Shown here in pieces: positions 9,358-18,594 of a stretch of 64,000 bases of DNA (the stretch's first letter is position 1; every line of letters begins with the position of its first letter). The stretch is from positions 3,464,001 to 3,528,000 of the forward strand of contig NZ_OX216966.1 in the NCBI RefSeq assembly GCF_945605565.1, given 5' to 3'. The position numbers and the translations under genes were made by a program. This DNA comes from Paenibacillus dendritiformis (lineage in GTDB: Bacteria; Bacillota; Bacilli; Paenibacillales; Paenibacillaceae). Below the pieces are notes generated by a model that worked only from the letters and a program-made list of their open reading frames with translations, was not told the DNA's origin and did no database searches.

Positions 9358-9390
9358 GTAGACCAGTTCGCATACTTGCAACTGGTCTAC
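9358..9390. terminator. inverted repeat between convergent genes
   Basis: GTAGACCAGTT and AACTGGTCTAC form a perfect 11-bp stem with an 11-base loop between two convergent genes. There is no strong T run on either side, so termination is likely but not certain. Confidence 0.6.
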
Positions 9391-9413
9391 GATGCACGGG
9401 CTGCAGGCGAAGG

Positions 9414-10220
9414 CTATGAATGCGGGATGACGGGAATGGGCGGCGGGAGCACCTCCGATACTTTTTTGAATGCAATCTGTTCCTGGCTCATCTGAAGCAT
9501 CTGCTTCTTCACGATAGCTGCCGTTATATGCCCCGCGCTTCCGACATGCCCGATGGCGACACATATATTATGGTCATTGAGATGCTCCTTCATCTTCATG
9601 AACTGTTTTCTAATCGCCGACGGCTTGTGAATATCGTCGAGGAAGATATGGTTCTCCATCGAGGGGATATTTACTTCTTCCGCCACTTTGGCCACGACGC
9701 TCCGAAAGTTCGTATGGCTATCCAGGAAATAAATGCCCCGTTCCTTGCAGACTTCCAATATCACCCGCATCACTCTCGGCTCAACAGTCACCTTGGAACC
9801 CATATGATTGTTCATCCCGACCGCATGGGGGACATCGTCTATCGCGGCATGTACCCGCTTGCGAATCTCGTCTTCGCTCAAATCCACCGTAATCGCTCCT
9901 GGACCGAGCCACGTTTTTTTGCCGGCCAGCGCCTCCATCGGCATGTGCACGATGACTTCGTGACCGGCCGCATGCGCCCGCTCCGCGTCTCTCTTCGTAT
10001 ACTTCAAAAAAGGCATCACCGCCACGGTAACCTTGAAGGGCAGCTCGATAATCTCTTGCGTTCCGCGTCCGTTATTGCCGAAATCATCGATTACGATGAC
10101 GGCCGTTTTCTCCGGCCCAGCCGCCGCCGTTCCAGGCAGCAAGCAGGCGATGAGAGCCAGCATTAACATGAACCGGCAGCCTGCCATAAGCAATGGGGGT
10201 CGTATCATCTGCTCACACAT
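9414..10220 (-). CDS. divergent polysaccharide deacetylase family protein (YibQ/PF04748)
   Basis: 268-residue secreted protein. N-terminal signal peptide (FMLMLALIACLLPGTAAA, cleaved near residue 34), then one domain with IDDFGNNG near residue 44, VAVMPF, HEVIVHMPME and MNNHMGS. These belong to the divergent polysaccharide deacetylase family, which shares the NodB barrel with chitin and peptidoglycan deacetylases. Whether it is an active enzyme is not known for the family. The start may instead be the ATG four codons in (10208), since the ribosome binding site is weak for both. The gene is divergent from the amidase-domain gene. Confidence 0.85.
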   Translation of the reverse strand: MCEQMIRPPLLMAGCRFMLMLALIACLLPGTAAAGPEKTAVIVIDDFGNNGRGTQEIIELPFKVTVAVMPFLKYTKRDAERAHAAGHEVIVHMPMEALAGKKTWLGPGAITVDLSEDEIRKRVHAAIDDVPHAVGMNNHMGSKVTVEPRVMRVILEVCKERGIYFLDSHTNFRSVVAKVAEEVNIPSMENHIFLDDIHKPSAIRKQFMKMKEHLNDHNICVAIGHVGSAGHITAAIVKKQMLQMSQEQIAFKKVSEVLPPPIPVIPHS

Positions 10221-10374
10221 CCTATCTATGCATTCCTTTCTAGGTTACGTAGGCGGTGGAATTTCAGTATGTTATTTTTTCACAGCATCAAAACAACGGG
10301 TATGGAGAACTTAAAGGCAGTGCAAGCTGCGTTCTTCCCTCAATGAGGTAGAAATACTGCCAAGGAGTTGCGAA

Positions 10375-11514
10375 ATGGTAAGGAAAACGTTGTTCATCAT
10401 GCTGTCGCTATGCTGCATATGGATCACGGCGGCAGCGGAGGCTGCTTCTTCCGTTGACAAGGATGAAGAGGTGACCGGCTATATCCAGCAGCTTTTCAAG
10501 GACAGGACAAATTTTTTGATTCATCAGCAGGAACAGGCGATTCGCCATCATTATGCCCCTTCCAGCAGCAGCCGGCACGCGCTCCGTCATGAAGTCGAGC
10601 GCTCCGCTTATATTCATGCATGGGCGGAACGAAGAGGTCTGCAATTCATTAGCGCCGATAGCGATGTCCGGGTCATTCGGGCGAGGGTTAGGGAAAATAA
10701 AGCGACTGTCTCCGTCGTCGAATCTCTGCGGCTGGATTATATCTATACGCACAGCATCGTTCCGACCCAGTCGTTCGGAATCGGCACACGCCATGCGCTC
10801 ACCCTGACGAAGGAGGACGGCAAGTGGAAGGTGCTGCGGGAATGGTATCTTGACCCGCTGGAGGAGAACCCGAAGCTGATTCCCGAATCCGACGATATGA
10901 TGCTGCGGCCGCAGCTGAAGCAGCCCTCCAACAATGCCGACCGGCCCTCCGCACAATCAGACACGAAGCGGAAGCCGAAATATAACCGGCAGAAGGCCGT
11001 CGACTACGCCAATAAATATGCCGGCGCGGCCTGGGGAGCCGGGAATAAGCACCGATATAATCCGAAGTACCGGGATTATACCGGCCTGGGCGGCGACTGC
11101 ACCAACTTCGCTTCCCAATGCATCGGCGATGCGGAGGAAGGCGGAGGCTTGAAAATGAGAGGCGGCTGGCATTATATTCTGTTCAACGGGGGATCCCGGA
11201 CATGGGTTCAAACCGATGCCTTTAAAAATTTTCTGCTGCACAGCGGATATGGCCAGTTGATTGCCAAAGGCAAGTTCACTGATGTCGTCAAGCCGTCCGA
11301 GAAGCATCCGGCAGGGGCGATTGCGAAGCTGCAGCCTGGGGATCTGATTGGTTACGAGATGAAGGGCGATGTGGATCATTTCTCCGTCGTCGTCGGATTC
11401 GATGATTATGGCTATCCGTTGGTCAACTCGCATACTGCCGATCGGTACCGTGTGCCCTTCGATCTGGGCTGGGATCGGCATACGAGCTACTGGCTGATCC
11501 ATGTCCGCGATTAA
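10375..11514 (+). CDS. secreted putative amidase-domain protein (PF12671)
   Basis: 379 residues. Signal peptide at the N-terminus (LFIMLSLCCIWITAAAEAA), an alpha/beta region of about 150 residues seen upstream of such domains in sporulating Firmicutes, a polar linker at about 190-205, and a C-terminal amidase_6 domain. The latter starts at YNRQKAVDYANKYA and has GGDCTNFASQCI with the presumed catalytic Cys, then DVDHFSVVVGF with the His, and DRHTSYW. The family is related to NlpC/P60-like papain folds; the substrate is presumed to be a wall peptide. It is monocistronic between a divergent gene and spoVB. Confidence 0.85.
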   Translation: MVRKTLFIMLSLCCIWITAAAEAASSVDKDEEVTGYIQQLFKDRTNFLIHQQEQAIRHHYAPSSSSRHALRHEVERSAYIHAWAERRGLQFISADSDVRVIRARVRENKATVSVVESLRLDYIYTHSIVPTQSFGIGTRHALTLTKEDGKWKVLREWYLDPLEENPKLIPESDDMMLRPQLKQPSNNADRPSAQSDTKRKPKYNRQKAVDYANKYAGAAWGAGNKHRYNPKYRDYTGLGGDCTNFASQCIGDAEEGGGLKMRGGWHYILFNGGSRTWVQTDAFKNFLLHSGYGQLIAKGKFTDVVKPSEKHPAGAIAKLQPGDLIGYEMKGDVDHFSVVVGFDDYGYPLVNSHTADRYRVPFDLGWDRHTSYWLIHVRD

Positions 11515-11560
11515 CAGCAGCGCTGTCTGTTGAACATAACCCGGCTCGTCCAATCATACA

Positions 11561-13081
11561 ATGGGAGGACAAGATTGGATTGGTCGGGTGATGGAAATGA
11601 AGCTGCCAGCCATGAATCCGGCTGCCCTGCGGGCAGGAGCTATTCTCGTGGGGAAAGTCATTGGCTTAGCGGGGAGAGCGACGCTGACCCGCATTCTCGG
11701 CGCTGAGGGCCTCGGATTATACCAGATCGCCTATTCATGCTATGGTATTTTTCTCATGATCATAACCGGAGGGCTGCCGACGGCATTGGCGTTATTTACC
11801 GCCAAGCACCCAGCCAGAGGCTGGGGCGTTTTTCGCAAGCTGTCTGTGATCGTCGCCTTGGTCGGTGCTGCGGCCAGTCTCCTGATGTATATGCAGTCCG
11901 AGAATATTGCCATCCTTCTCGGGAATACGAAGGTGGAAGCCGCTATCCGCTGCCTGGCTCCTTCCTTGCTGGCCGTTTCACTTTTGCAGCTGCTGCGGGG
12001 GTATATGCAGGGGAGAGAGCGTTACGGAGCTATCTCCTTCTCGGAGATAGCGGAGCAGGCCGTTCGCGTCGGGACAATGATTATTCTTGTCCTTCTGTTC
12101 GCATCCGAAGGGACGTCCATCGCCCTGGGGGCCGGGTTGGCGGGAACGACGATTGGCGCGCTGTCCGCCTTCCTTCTGCTTACGGTCTGTCTCGCGATAA
12201 GGCGCTCACTTCCCGCCGATTCCATCGAATCCCATCCGCCGGTCCGGAGGGAAGTCCGATCGATTATCCATGCTTCCATGGCGATTGGCTTCACGAGGCT
12301 GCTGGTGCCGGCCTCGGACTTCATCGATTCGCTGCTCATACCTCGCCGGCTTCAGACGGCAGGATACACCCTCTCGGAAGCAACGTCCATCTACGGCGTC
12401 ATTATGGGGATGGCGGTCATCGTTGCTTATATGCCGACGATCGTGACGGCCGCTATCTCTTACACGATGACGATGAAGCTGGCCTCGTATTACCAGCAAG
12501 GCGAGTTAAGGTCTTATCAATTCATGGTCCGGAACATGCTTCAGCTCTGCTGGACATGGGGCTTGTTAAGCGGAATGTTCTTGTTGTTGTTCGCGGATCT
12601 ATTGGCGCATTGGTTGTTCCATACCCCCGAGGCGGCGGCTCCGATTCGATACTTCGCGGTTCTCCCGCTTATCGTCGGCATTCGCGAGCTGACGACAAGT
12701 ATTTTATGGACCCAAGAGAAGAAAAATGTTCCCTTCATCGGCCTGCTGAACGGAATCGTCTTCTCGACGGCCTTGCTGTTCTTCCTGCTGGCCATACCCG
12801 GATTCGGATATGAGGCGGCGTCGATTGGCATTCTGGCGTTGGAAGGGGTTGCGGTGTTCTGTAATCTATACGGTCTCCAGCGAATGCGGGCCAATCTGTT
12901 CGCCTGGAGATGGATCGGGTGGGAAGCATTTTTTTGCATCCTAAGCCTATTCTTGTTCTTATTCGTCTTTCCGTCCGGCCTCGAGTCGGCATCGTTCTGG
13001 CCAGCAGCTGGTCTTATGCTGATCTATTGGCTCGGAGCAGGGAGCGTCCTCCTCGTGCGGGCGAAGTCCTTCATGCATTGA
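11561..13081 (+). CDS. spoVB: SpoVB/MurJ-like lipid flippase family protein
   Basis: About 500 residues with roughly 14 hydrophobic segments. Belongs to the MVF/MATE-like polysaccharide-export superfamily, closest in feel to stage V sporulation protein B (N-terminal GKVIGLAGRATLTRILGAEG, then YQIAYSCYGIF and GGLPTAL). SpoVB is needed for the spore cortex, probably by moving lipid-linked precursors across the membrane. The start is unclear: GGGAGG at 11563-11568 lies inside the longest frame, so translation may begin at a non-ATG codon near 11579-11591 (ATT, GTG or ATG). The symbol is by similarity only, since these genomes carry several paralogues. Confidence 0.75.
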   Translation: MGGQDWIGRVMEMKLPAMNPAALRAGAILVGKVIGLAGRATLTRILGAEGLGLYQIAYSCYGIFLMIITGGLPTALALFTAKHPARGWGVFRKLSVIVALVGAAASLLMYMQSENIAILLGNTKVEAAIRCLAPSLLAVSLLQLLRGYMQGRERYGAISFSEIAEQAVRVGTMIILVLLFASEGTSIALGAGLAGTTIGALSAFLLLTVCLAIRRSLPADSIESHPPVRREVRSIIHASMAIGFTRLLVPASDFIDSLLIPRRLQTAGYTLSEATSIYGVIMGMAVIVAYMPTIVTAAISYTMTMKLASYYQQGELRSYQFMVRNMLQLCWTWGLLSGMFLLLFADLLAHWLFHTPEAAAPIRYFAVLPLIVGIRELTTSILWTQEKKNVPFIGLLNGIVFSTALLFFLLAIPGFGYEAASIGILALEGVAVFCNLYGLQRMRANLFAWRWIGWEAFFCILSLFLFLFVFPSGLESASFWPAAGLMLIYWLGAGSVLLVRAKSFMH

Positions 13082-13166
13082 GTGCACACACGGTGAGCGT
13101 CTTCATTCCGGCAGGAAAGGGGACGCTCTTTTGCTTCGTTCCGCTGCCCCGAGATGAAATCATGGA

Positions 13167-13217
13167 TTTACATAAGGAGAAAAGTTGGTATAATAAAAAT
13201 GAGTAAACACTCACTCA
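13167..13217 (+). promoter_or_regulatory. promoter with TetR-type operator for the ABC exporter
   Basis: TTTACA at 13167-13172, a 16-bp gap, then TATAAT at 13189-13194. Immediately after lies TGAGT-AAAC-ACTCA plus a second CTCA (13200-13217), a palindrome at the expected transcription start. A repressor there would block initiation. The TetR gene at the far end of this cluster is the natural candidate. Confidence 0.72.
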
Positions 13218-13242
13218 CATTTTGGCGAGGATGGTGAATCCT

Positions 13243-13965
13243 TTGAGAAACGTAATTACCGTCCAACAAGTAAGCAAGCGATATGGCAAGAAGGTCATTC
13301 TGTCAGACGTGGACATGACCGTGGCCGAAGGCGAGATCTATGGATTGATCGGACCGTCGGGGGCAGGCAAGACCACCCTGGTGAAGCTGATCGTCGGCAT
13401 GGATTCGGCCTCGCAAGGGGAGATCGAGGTGGAGGGCGAGAGGATACCGAATCTCGGGATGCTGCAGCGCATCGGATATATGGCCCAATCGGATGCGCTT
13501 TACCCGGAGCTGACAGGAGAAGAGAATCTAGATTTTTTCGCCTCCCTGTTCGGACTATCCAAAAAGAAACGGTCCGAACGGATTGCTTATGCGGCTGATC
13601 TGGTTCAGCTTACTCCCCATCTGTCCAAAAAAGTGATGGCGTATTCCGGCGGCATGAAGCGCCGGCTGTCGCTCGCGATTGCGCTCGTTCACGATCCGCA
13701 GGTGCTCGTGCTCGATGAACCGACGGTCGGTATCGATCCGGAGCTGCGATTAACTATCTGGAATGAGCTGTATCGGCTGAAGCAGGAAGGCAAGTCGATA
13801 CTGGTGACGACACATGTCATGGACGAGGCGGAAAAATGCGACCGGCTGGCGATGATGAGGGAAGGCCGCATGCTGACCCATGGCTCGCCCGCCGATTTGA
13901 AGAGCCGCTTCGGCATTCACAGCTTGGAGGACATATTTATTAAGGCAGGGGGAATGGATGCATGA
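13243..13965 (+). CDS. ABC exporter ATP-binding protein
   Basis: Nucleotide-binding subunit of an ABC-2 type exporter. Walker A GPSGAGKTT, Q-loop YMAQSDALYPELTGEEN, signature YSGGMKRRLSLA, Walker B VLVLDEPTVGIDPELR and the switch His in VTTHVMDEAEKCDR are all present. The frame is open from a TTG at 13222, but TTG 13243, giving MRNVITVQQVSKRYGKK, fits the family best; a GAGG sits 12 bp upstream. The stop overlaps the permease start (ATGA at 13962). Probably exports a drug or hydrophobic compound under TetR control; the substrate is unknown. Confidence 0.9.
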   Translation: MRNVITVQQVSKRYGKKVILSDVDMTVAEGEIYGLIGPSGAGKTTLVKLIVGMDSASQGEIEVEGERIPNLGMLQRIGYMAQSDALYPELTGEENLDFFASLFGLSKKKRSERIAYAADLVQLTPHLSKKVMAYSGGMKRRLSLAIALVHDPQVLVLDEPTVGIDPELRLTIWNELYRLKQEGKSILVTTHVMDEAEKCDRLAMMREGRMLTHGSPADLKSRFGIHSLEDIFIKAGGMDA

Positions 13966-15065
13966 GAACGGCAGCCCTGGTCAGACGGATTGGCCAGCAG
14001 ATGATGCGCGACAAACGGACCTTGGCGCTCATGATGGTGGCGCCCCTGCTTATTTTGACGCTCGTTCACTTCCTGTTCACGGGCGATTCCGCCGCGAATC
14101 CGAAGCTTGCCGTGATCGGCTCGGATGAAGCGACGGTGGAGGCGCTGCGGGACAAGGAGATCGAACCGATGGTCTATCCTGTCGGAACCGAAGCGAGGAA
14201 GCTGATGGCCGAGGAGGATCTCGACGGCGTGCTGCAATGGGAAGGGGAGGAGGAGGGCGCCCTTACGCTGCGGAATGAGGATCCGGCGTCCGCCAAAGCG
14301 CTGCAGATGAAGGTGATGCAGACGCTTGCGGCACAGGCGGCGAAGCAGCAGGCCAAGCGGCTGGCCCATCTGCTGCAAGGAAAGGTCGAGCTTCCGGCAG
14401 GCGGCCCTCTCGGTGCGGCGGAGCCGAAGCTTGCAATCGATTATATGTACGGGAATGCCGACACGTCGTTCTTTGATGTGTTAAGTCCGATTCTTGTCGG
14501 TTTCTTCGTCTTCTTCTTCGTCTTCCTTATCTCGGGGATCGCCCTGCTGCGGGAACGGACGACCGGCACACTGGATCGGCTGATGTCGACGCCAGTTCGC
14601 CGCAGCGAGATTGTATTCGGGTATTTGCTCGGCTATGGGCTGTTCGCCGTGATTCAGACGCTTATCGTCGTCTTTTATTCGGTCAAGGTGCTTGGAATTG
14701 TCATGGCGGGCAGTCTCGGGAGCGTCATTATCATTAATTTGCTGCTTGCGCTGGTCGCGTTATCATTGGGGATATTGCTGTCGGCCTTCGCCAACTCGGA
14801 GTTCCAGATGGTGCAGTTCATTCCGCTTGTTGTCGTTCCTCAAGTTTTCTTCGCCGGCATCTTTCCGGTGGACGGCATGGCGGATTGGCTGCAGGCGGTT
14901 GCGCGGATCATGCCGATGTATTATGGAGGGGATGCGCTGCAAGCTGTCATGTATAAAGGGATGGGACTGTCTGATATATACGCTGATCTCGTCGTGCTGG
15001 CCGGCTTCGCCCTCGTCTTCATCGTGCTGAACATTGCCGTGCTGCGGAAGTACCGCAAAATATAA
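13962..15065 (+). CDS. ABC-2 family transporter permease
   Basis: 367 residues. One hydrophobic segment near the N-terminus, an extracytoplasmic region of about 130 residues, then five to six membrane segments from about residue 165 on. The LLRERTTGTLDRLMSTPVRR motif is the ABC2_membrane_3 hallmark, and FFAGIFPVDGMADWLQ follows. It overlaps the ATPase gene by four bases, so the two are translationally coupled and form the exporter. The design is that of YhhJ/DrrB-like drug exporters regulated by TetR repressors. Confidence 0.88.
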   Translation: MRTAALVRRIGQQMMRDKRTLALMMVAPLLILTLVHFLFTGDSAANPKLAVIGSDEATVEALRDKEIEPMVYPVGTEARKLMAEEDLDGVLQWEGEEEGALTLRNEDPASAKALQMKVMQTLAAQAAKQQAKRLAHLLQGKVELPAGGPLGAAEPKLAIDYMYGNADTSFFDVLSPILVGFFVFFFVFLISGIALLRERTTGTLDRLMSTPVRRSEIVFGYLLGYGLFAVIQTLIVVFYSVKVLGIVMAGSLGSVIIINLLLALVALSLGILLSAFANSEFQMVQFIPLVVVPQVFFAGIFPVDGMADWLQAVARIMPMYYGGDALQAVMYKGMGLSDIYADLVVLAGFALVFIVLNIAVLRKYRKI

Positions 15066-15076
15066 ATTTTTCAACG

Positions 15077-15111
15077 AAAAAGCCGCCGCGGATTGCGATC
15101 TGCGGCGGCTT
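15077..15111. terminator. terminator between convergent permease and tetR
   Basis: AAGCCGCCGC and GCGGCGGCTT pair around a short loop, giving a GC-rich stem between two convergent genes. Confidence 0.8.
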
Positions 15112-15120
15112 GGCTTTGGC

Positions 15121-15771
15121 TCAAGGAGCCAGCGCCTTCATCAGGAAGGAAATCGTAGCTTCCCGTTCCTGCTCGTCGTTCCACTCTGCTTGCTCCTTCC
15201 CAATGAGGAAGGAGCGTGAAAACACATACCCGATAATGACCGAGGCCGTGAGCCGGATAACGGTGCCGGTCGGCAGCTCGATAAGCTTCCCTTCGGCCTG
15301 GAAGCCGCGGATGATCTTCTCGAACCGTTCCTTCACTTGAGAGACAACAATCTCCTGCAGTTGGGTCTGCAGATCGGGATGGAAGGGAAGCTCCTGCAGC
15401 ACAATGCGGACCAGGCTCATATTGTGATGCAAAAAATCGATGCGGTTCTCGATAACGGCCCGCAAAAATTGATCGTAGCTCTCATATTCCGTGTCCAGCA
15501 CGTCCTTGAACTCGCGCAGCACGAACGGGGCAATCAGCTTCACGATGGAGGGCGCCACGATGGAGAGGAGCAAATCCTTCTTCGTCTTGTAATGACGGAA
15601 GATGGTGCCTTCCGCCACGCCGGCGCGCTGCGCAATCTCGCTGGTCGAGGAGGCCGCAAAGCCCTTTTGCGCAAAAACCTCAATGGCTGCCTTCACGATC
15701 CGCTCCTGCTTCTCGGTCATCTTCGCATTGGCATCGGCGTGCAGCAGTTCTTCAATCCATGGCTCGGTCAT
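15121..15771 (-). CDS. TetR/AcrR-family repressor
   Basis: 216-residue regulator. HTH at about residues 22-68 (ERIVKAAIEVFAQKGF, STSEIAQRAGVAEGTIFRHY, KTKKDLLL), then a helical ligand-binding domain with no signature that names the ligand. It is convergent with the two ABC exporter genes. The palindrome TGAGT/ACTCA at the exporter promoter is a plausible operator. This pairing of TetR repressor and two-gene exporter is common; the inducing compound is unknown. Confidence 0.88.
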   Translation of the reverse strand: MTEPWIEELLHADANAKMTEKQERIVKAAIEVFAQKGFAASSTSEIAQRAGVAEGTIFRHYKTKKDLLLSIVAPSIVKLIAPFVLREFKDVLDTEYESYDQFLRAVIENRIDFLHHNMSLVRIVLQELPFHPDLQTQLQEIVVSQVKERFEKIIRGFQAEGKLIELPTGTVIRLTASVIIGYVFSRSFLIGKEQAEWNDEQEREATISFLMKALAP

Positions 15772-15855
15772 AGGTTCAATGGCAACTCCTTATTTCCTTC
15801 GTTCCGTGTCACGTTACCGTTAGCTTATCACAAAGCAATCCGATTGTTAAATGCA

Positions 15856-15887
15856 GAAGCGCCCTCTTCCGTTCGGGAGAGGGCGCG
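15856..15887. terminator. hairpin downstream of the CorC-family gene
   Basis: GCGCCCTCTTCC and GGGAGAGGGCGC form a stem of about 11 bp. It sits after the 3' end of the minus-strand gene at 15928 and before the tetR start. The following T run is poor. Confidence 0.6.
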
Positions 15888-15927
15888 ATTGTGGCGCATG
15901 TCCCATGATTAGGGCCAATGACGCCTG

Positions 15928-17262
15928 TTATTCCGGTACTGGTACTGGTGCTTCCACTTTGTCCTCGACAATGACTTCAATCCGGCGAATGCGGTTCTTG
16001 CTCATCTCGCGGATAATCATGCGGACATGCTCATAACGCAATTCCTTGCCTCGATGCAGCTCGGTGAAATGATTGAACACCCAGCCCCCGAACGTGTCCA
16101 CTTCCGCGTTGTCGATCTCGAGTCCGGTCAAATGGCAGAATTCGTGCAGCGGCACAAGGCCGTCGAGCAGGTAGCATCCTTCATCCAGCACTTCAATTTC
16201 CCGGCGCTCATCGGTATCGAACTCATCCCGAATCTCGCCGACGATTTCTTCCAATATATCTTCTATCGTAATAATCCCCGATGTCCCGCCGTATTCATCC
16301 ACGAGCAAGGCCATATGCATATTTTCCTGCTGCATCCGTGTCAGCAAGGTCTTGACCGGTATCGCTTCGGGCACGGTAAGAATCGGGTGAATCAATGATC
16401 GGAAATCAAATTCTTTCTCTCTGTCATACTCCAGGAACAGCTGCTTCGTGTTCATCATGCCGATGATATTGTCTTTGGAGCCGGTCGCGACAGGGAAGCG
16501 GGTGTACTGCTCCTTGCGGATAATCTCCAGATTCTGCTCCAACGAATAGTTGGTATAGACGCAGGCCATATCAGTACGCGGCACCATGATCTCCTTCGCC
16601 AGCAGCTCATCGAAGGCGAAGATGCGGTTCACATAGCCGTATTCGGCATTATTGATCTTCCCGCTCTGCAGGCTCTCGGACAGGATAATCTGAATCTCTT
16701 CCTGGGTATGGGCTTCCTCATGCTCGCTGGCCGGCTTCAGCCCGAATGTCCGGACCAGCAGGTTCGCAGAGCCGTTAAGAAGCCAAATAAATGGGTACAT
16801 CAATTTGTAAAAGAATATGATTGGCTTCGCTGCCAGCAAGGTGATCGCTTCGGCCTTCTGAATGGCCAGCGTCTTCGGCGCGAGTTCCCCGACGACAACG
16901 TGGAGGAAGGTAACGGACAAGAACGCGATGGCATAGGACAGCACATGGCTGACATTGCTGCTAATATTCATGTCGGTCAACCATGGGAGCAGCATCGCTT
17001 TCACGGTCGGCTCGCCCAGCATCCCGAGTCCTAACGCCGTAATCGTAATACCTAACTGACAGGCTGACAGATATCCATCCATGTTGCTTGTGACTTGCTG
17101 AACGGCGAGCGCTTTCTTGTGGCCTTCCAGCACAAGCTGATCAACTCTGCTGGAGCGCAGCTTCACGATAGCGAACTCGGTCGCAACGAAGAACGCAGTC
17201 AGCATAATCAATACGGCAATCATGAATAGATTCAATCCTATACCCATATAATGTTGTCTCAT
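15928..17262 (-). CDS. CNNM/CorC (HlyC) family membrane protein
   Basis: 444 residues: DUF21/CNNM membrane domain with three to four segments (about 1-190), a paired CBS domain (about 210-335, with EIMVPRTDM and DEYGGTSGIITIEDILEEIVGEI), and a C-terminal CorC_HlyC domain (about 345-430). The family takes part in Mg2+ or Co2+ homeostasis and tolerance, the CBS pair usually sensing nucleotide or metal state. The older name hemolysin is misleading. The start may be the ATG five codons downstream (17247). It appears monocistronic. Confidence 0.9.
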   Translation of the reverse strand: MRQHYMGIGLNLFMIAVLIMLTAFFVATEFAIVKLRSSRVDQLVLEGHKKALAVQQVTSNMDGYLSACQLGITITALGLGMLGEPTVKAMLLPWLTDMNISSNVSHVLSYAIAFLSVTFLHVVVGELAPKTLAIQKAEAITLLAAKPIIFFYKLMYPFIWLLNGSANLLVRTFGLKPASEHEEAHTQEEIQIILSESLQSGKINNAEYGYVNRIFAFDELLAKEIMVPRTDMACVYTNYSLEQNLEIIRKEQYTRFPVATGSKDNIIGMMNTKQLFLEYDREKEFDFRSLIHPILTVPEAIPVKTLLTRMQQENMHMALLVDEYGGTSGIITIEDILEEIVGEIRDEFDTDERREIEVLDEGCYLLDGLVPLHEFCHLTGLEIDNAEVDTFGGWVFNHFTELHRGKELRYEHVRMIIREMSKNRIRRIEVIVEDKVEAPVPVPE

Positions 17263-17483
17263 CCCTTTATAATCAGATTTAAGTTCTTATGAACTAATTT
17301 TACGAACTTTACCTTGGATGTACAACTGGCGGCAGGGGTCAATTTGGGGGTGTCGGACCGATTTACGCCCATTGAGGGCAGTATGGGATGCCATTCCCTT
17401 TGTTTTTCGGCTCTTTACAAGCAATTTTGAACAGTGCTATATTAGGTTCATATGAACTTTTGGAAGGCTAAGGAGGGGAGCAG

Positions 17484-18242
17484 ATGGAGTCTTTCACGCT
17501 GACCCGCAAAGAAATGTCGTCTCTGTTGCTCTCGCTGCAAGGGATGCAGCGCCAGTCGCCGTTGGCCATTCTCCAGGCCGCATGGTCGCATACTCACGGC
17601 AATACGGGAGCGGCAGCGGACTCGATGCAGTCAATCTTGTCACTGGATATGCCGCATATCATCAAGAAATTGATTCAGGGCCAGCCGTTTGCCGGATTTT
17701 CGCTGCAGGAGATCGCGGATCTGGGCCATTTGATAGAGCATTCGAACATTTCGATTACATCGATTCAGAATTGGGTGAAGCGCGACTTCAAAGAGCTGTT
17801 CGCCAGCATTAAGGAAGGGCGCAAATACTCGATAAATCAAGCGGCACTGATGTTCATGATCGACGATCTGAAGTGCACGCTGGACTTCGTATCGATTCGC
17901 ACGCTGTTCGATTCCCTGTTCCGCGACCGGCACGGAGGGATCGATCCGATTCAGGTCTATCATGCTTATGCCGGCATGTTCGAGGAATTGGATGCGAACA
18001 ATGACCAGTTGTTCGACGTGGCCGGACATGCTTCGGCCGGGGGCGCGCAGGATGCGCTGCTGGAACAGCTCGTCAAGACGACGGCCGACCGGACGGCGCA
18101 AGGATGGGCTCTGTCCGGGCCCTGCCGGAAGGCAGTCAGCAACGGCCTCGTCATCGCCGTTCTGTCCGTCCAGGCCTCCTATTTGCAGGATATCGCGAAG
18201 CGATATTACACCGCCAATGTGTTCCTGCAATTTGAATCGTAG
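17484..18242 (+). CDS. DUF1836 domain protein
   Basis: 252 residues, soluble. The segment around residues 55-160 matches DUF1836 (PF08876): a MerR-like helix-turn-helix with SLQEIADLGHLIE, then SITSIQNWVKRD and YSINQAALMFMIDDLK. The last 60 residues are mostly helical. No function is established for the family; a DNA-binding role is inferred from the HTH-like part. AAGGAGGGG lies upstream of the ATG. The 220-bp region before it has no other gene. Confidence 0.75.
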   Translation: MESFTLTRKEMSSLLLSLQGMQRQSPLAILQAAWSHTHGNTGAAADSMQSILSLDMPHIIKKLIQGQPFAGFSLQEIADLGHLIEHSNISITSIQNWVKRDFKELFASIKEGRKYSINQAALMFMIDDLKCTLDFVSIRTLFDSLFRDRHGGIDPIQVYHAYAGMFEELDANNDQLFDVAGHASAGGAQDALLEQLVKTTADRTAQGWALSGPCRKAVSNGLVIAVLSVQASYLQDIAKRYYTANVFLQFES

Positions 18243-18366
18243 ATCATGATGAACCAATATTGTACAGCAGGGACTTGCGCCTAATTTCTATTCTATGGGC
18301 TAAAGCCAAATCAACCATGAAATTAACCCAATATAATGAGGTATATTCATAAGAGGAGGCTGCCTA

Positions 18367-18477
18367 ATGAGCGATATCAAAGGTGGGTACGGATGTCATC
18401 ATCCCTTCACTTCTACAGCTGTAATCTTGGTTCTGTTCATCTTGCTCGTCATCGTTTCTCGTGCATGCATTTATTAG
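18367..18477 (+). CDS. YjcZ-family sporulation microprotein, copy 1
   Basis: 36-residue membrane microprotein: a short polar head (MSDIKGGYGCHHPF) followed by one transmembrane helix ending in IVSRACIY. The family (PF09680) is tied to sporulation in Bacillaceae. AGAGGAGG precedes the ATG, and a terminator follows. The last 20 residues are identical to those of the copy at 24848, and both have an AACCC-AATA-AATGAG stretch about 40 bp before the start. The role of the family is not known in detail. Confidence 0.85.
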   Translation: MSDIKGGYGCHHPFTSTAVILVLFILLVIVSRACIY

Positions 18478-18543
18478 AATCCACGATAAGATTAAGAGGA
18501 TTGGCTCCCTCATGCGTTCGTGCTTCTAGGTCATCTTATTTCA

Positions 18544-18573
18544 TGCCCTGCTGATGGAGCAGGGTTATTTTTT
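18544..18573 (+). terminator. terminator after YjcZ copy 1
   Basis: CCCTGCT and AGCAGGG form a 7-bp stem, followed by TTATTTTTTT. Confidence 0.85.
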
Positions 18574-18594
18574 TGCCGGTTCTCCGAGGGACCA

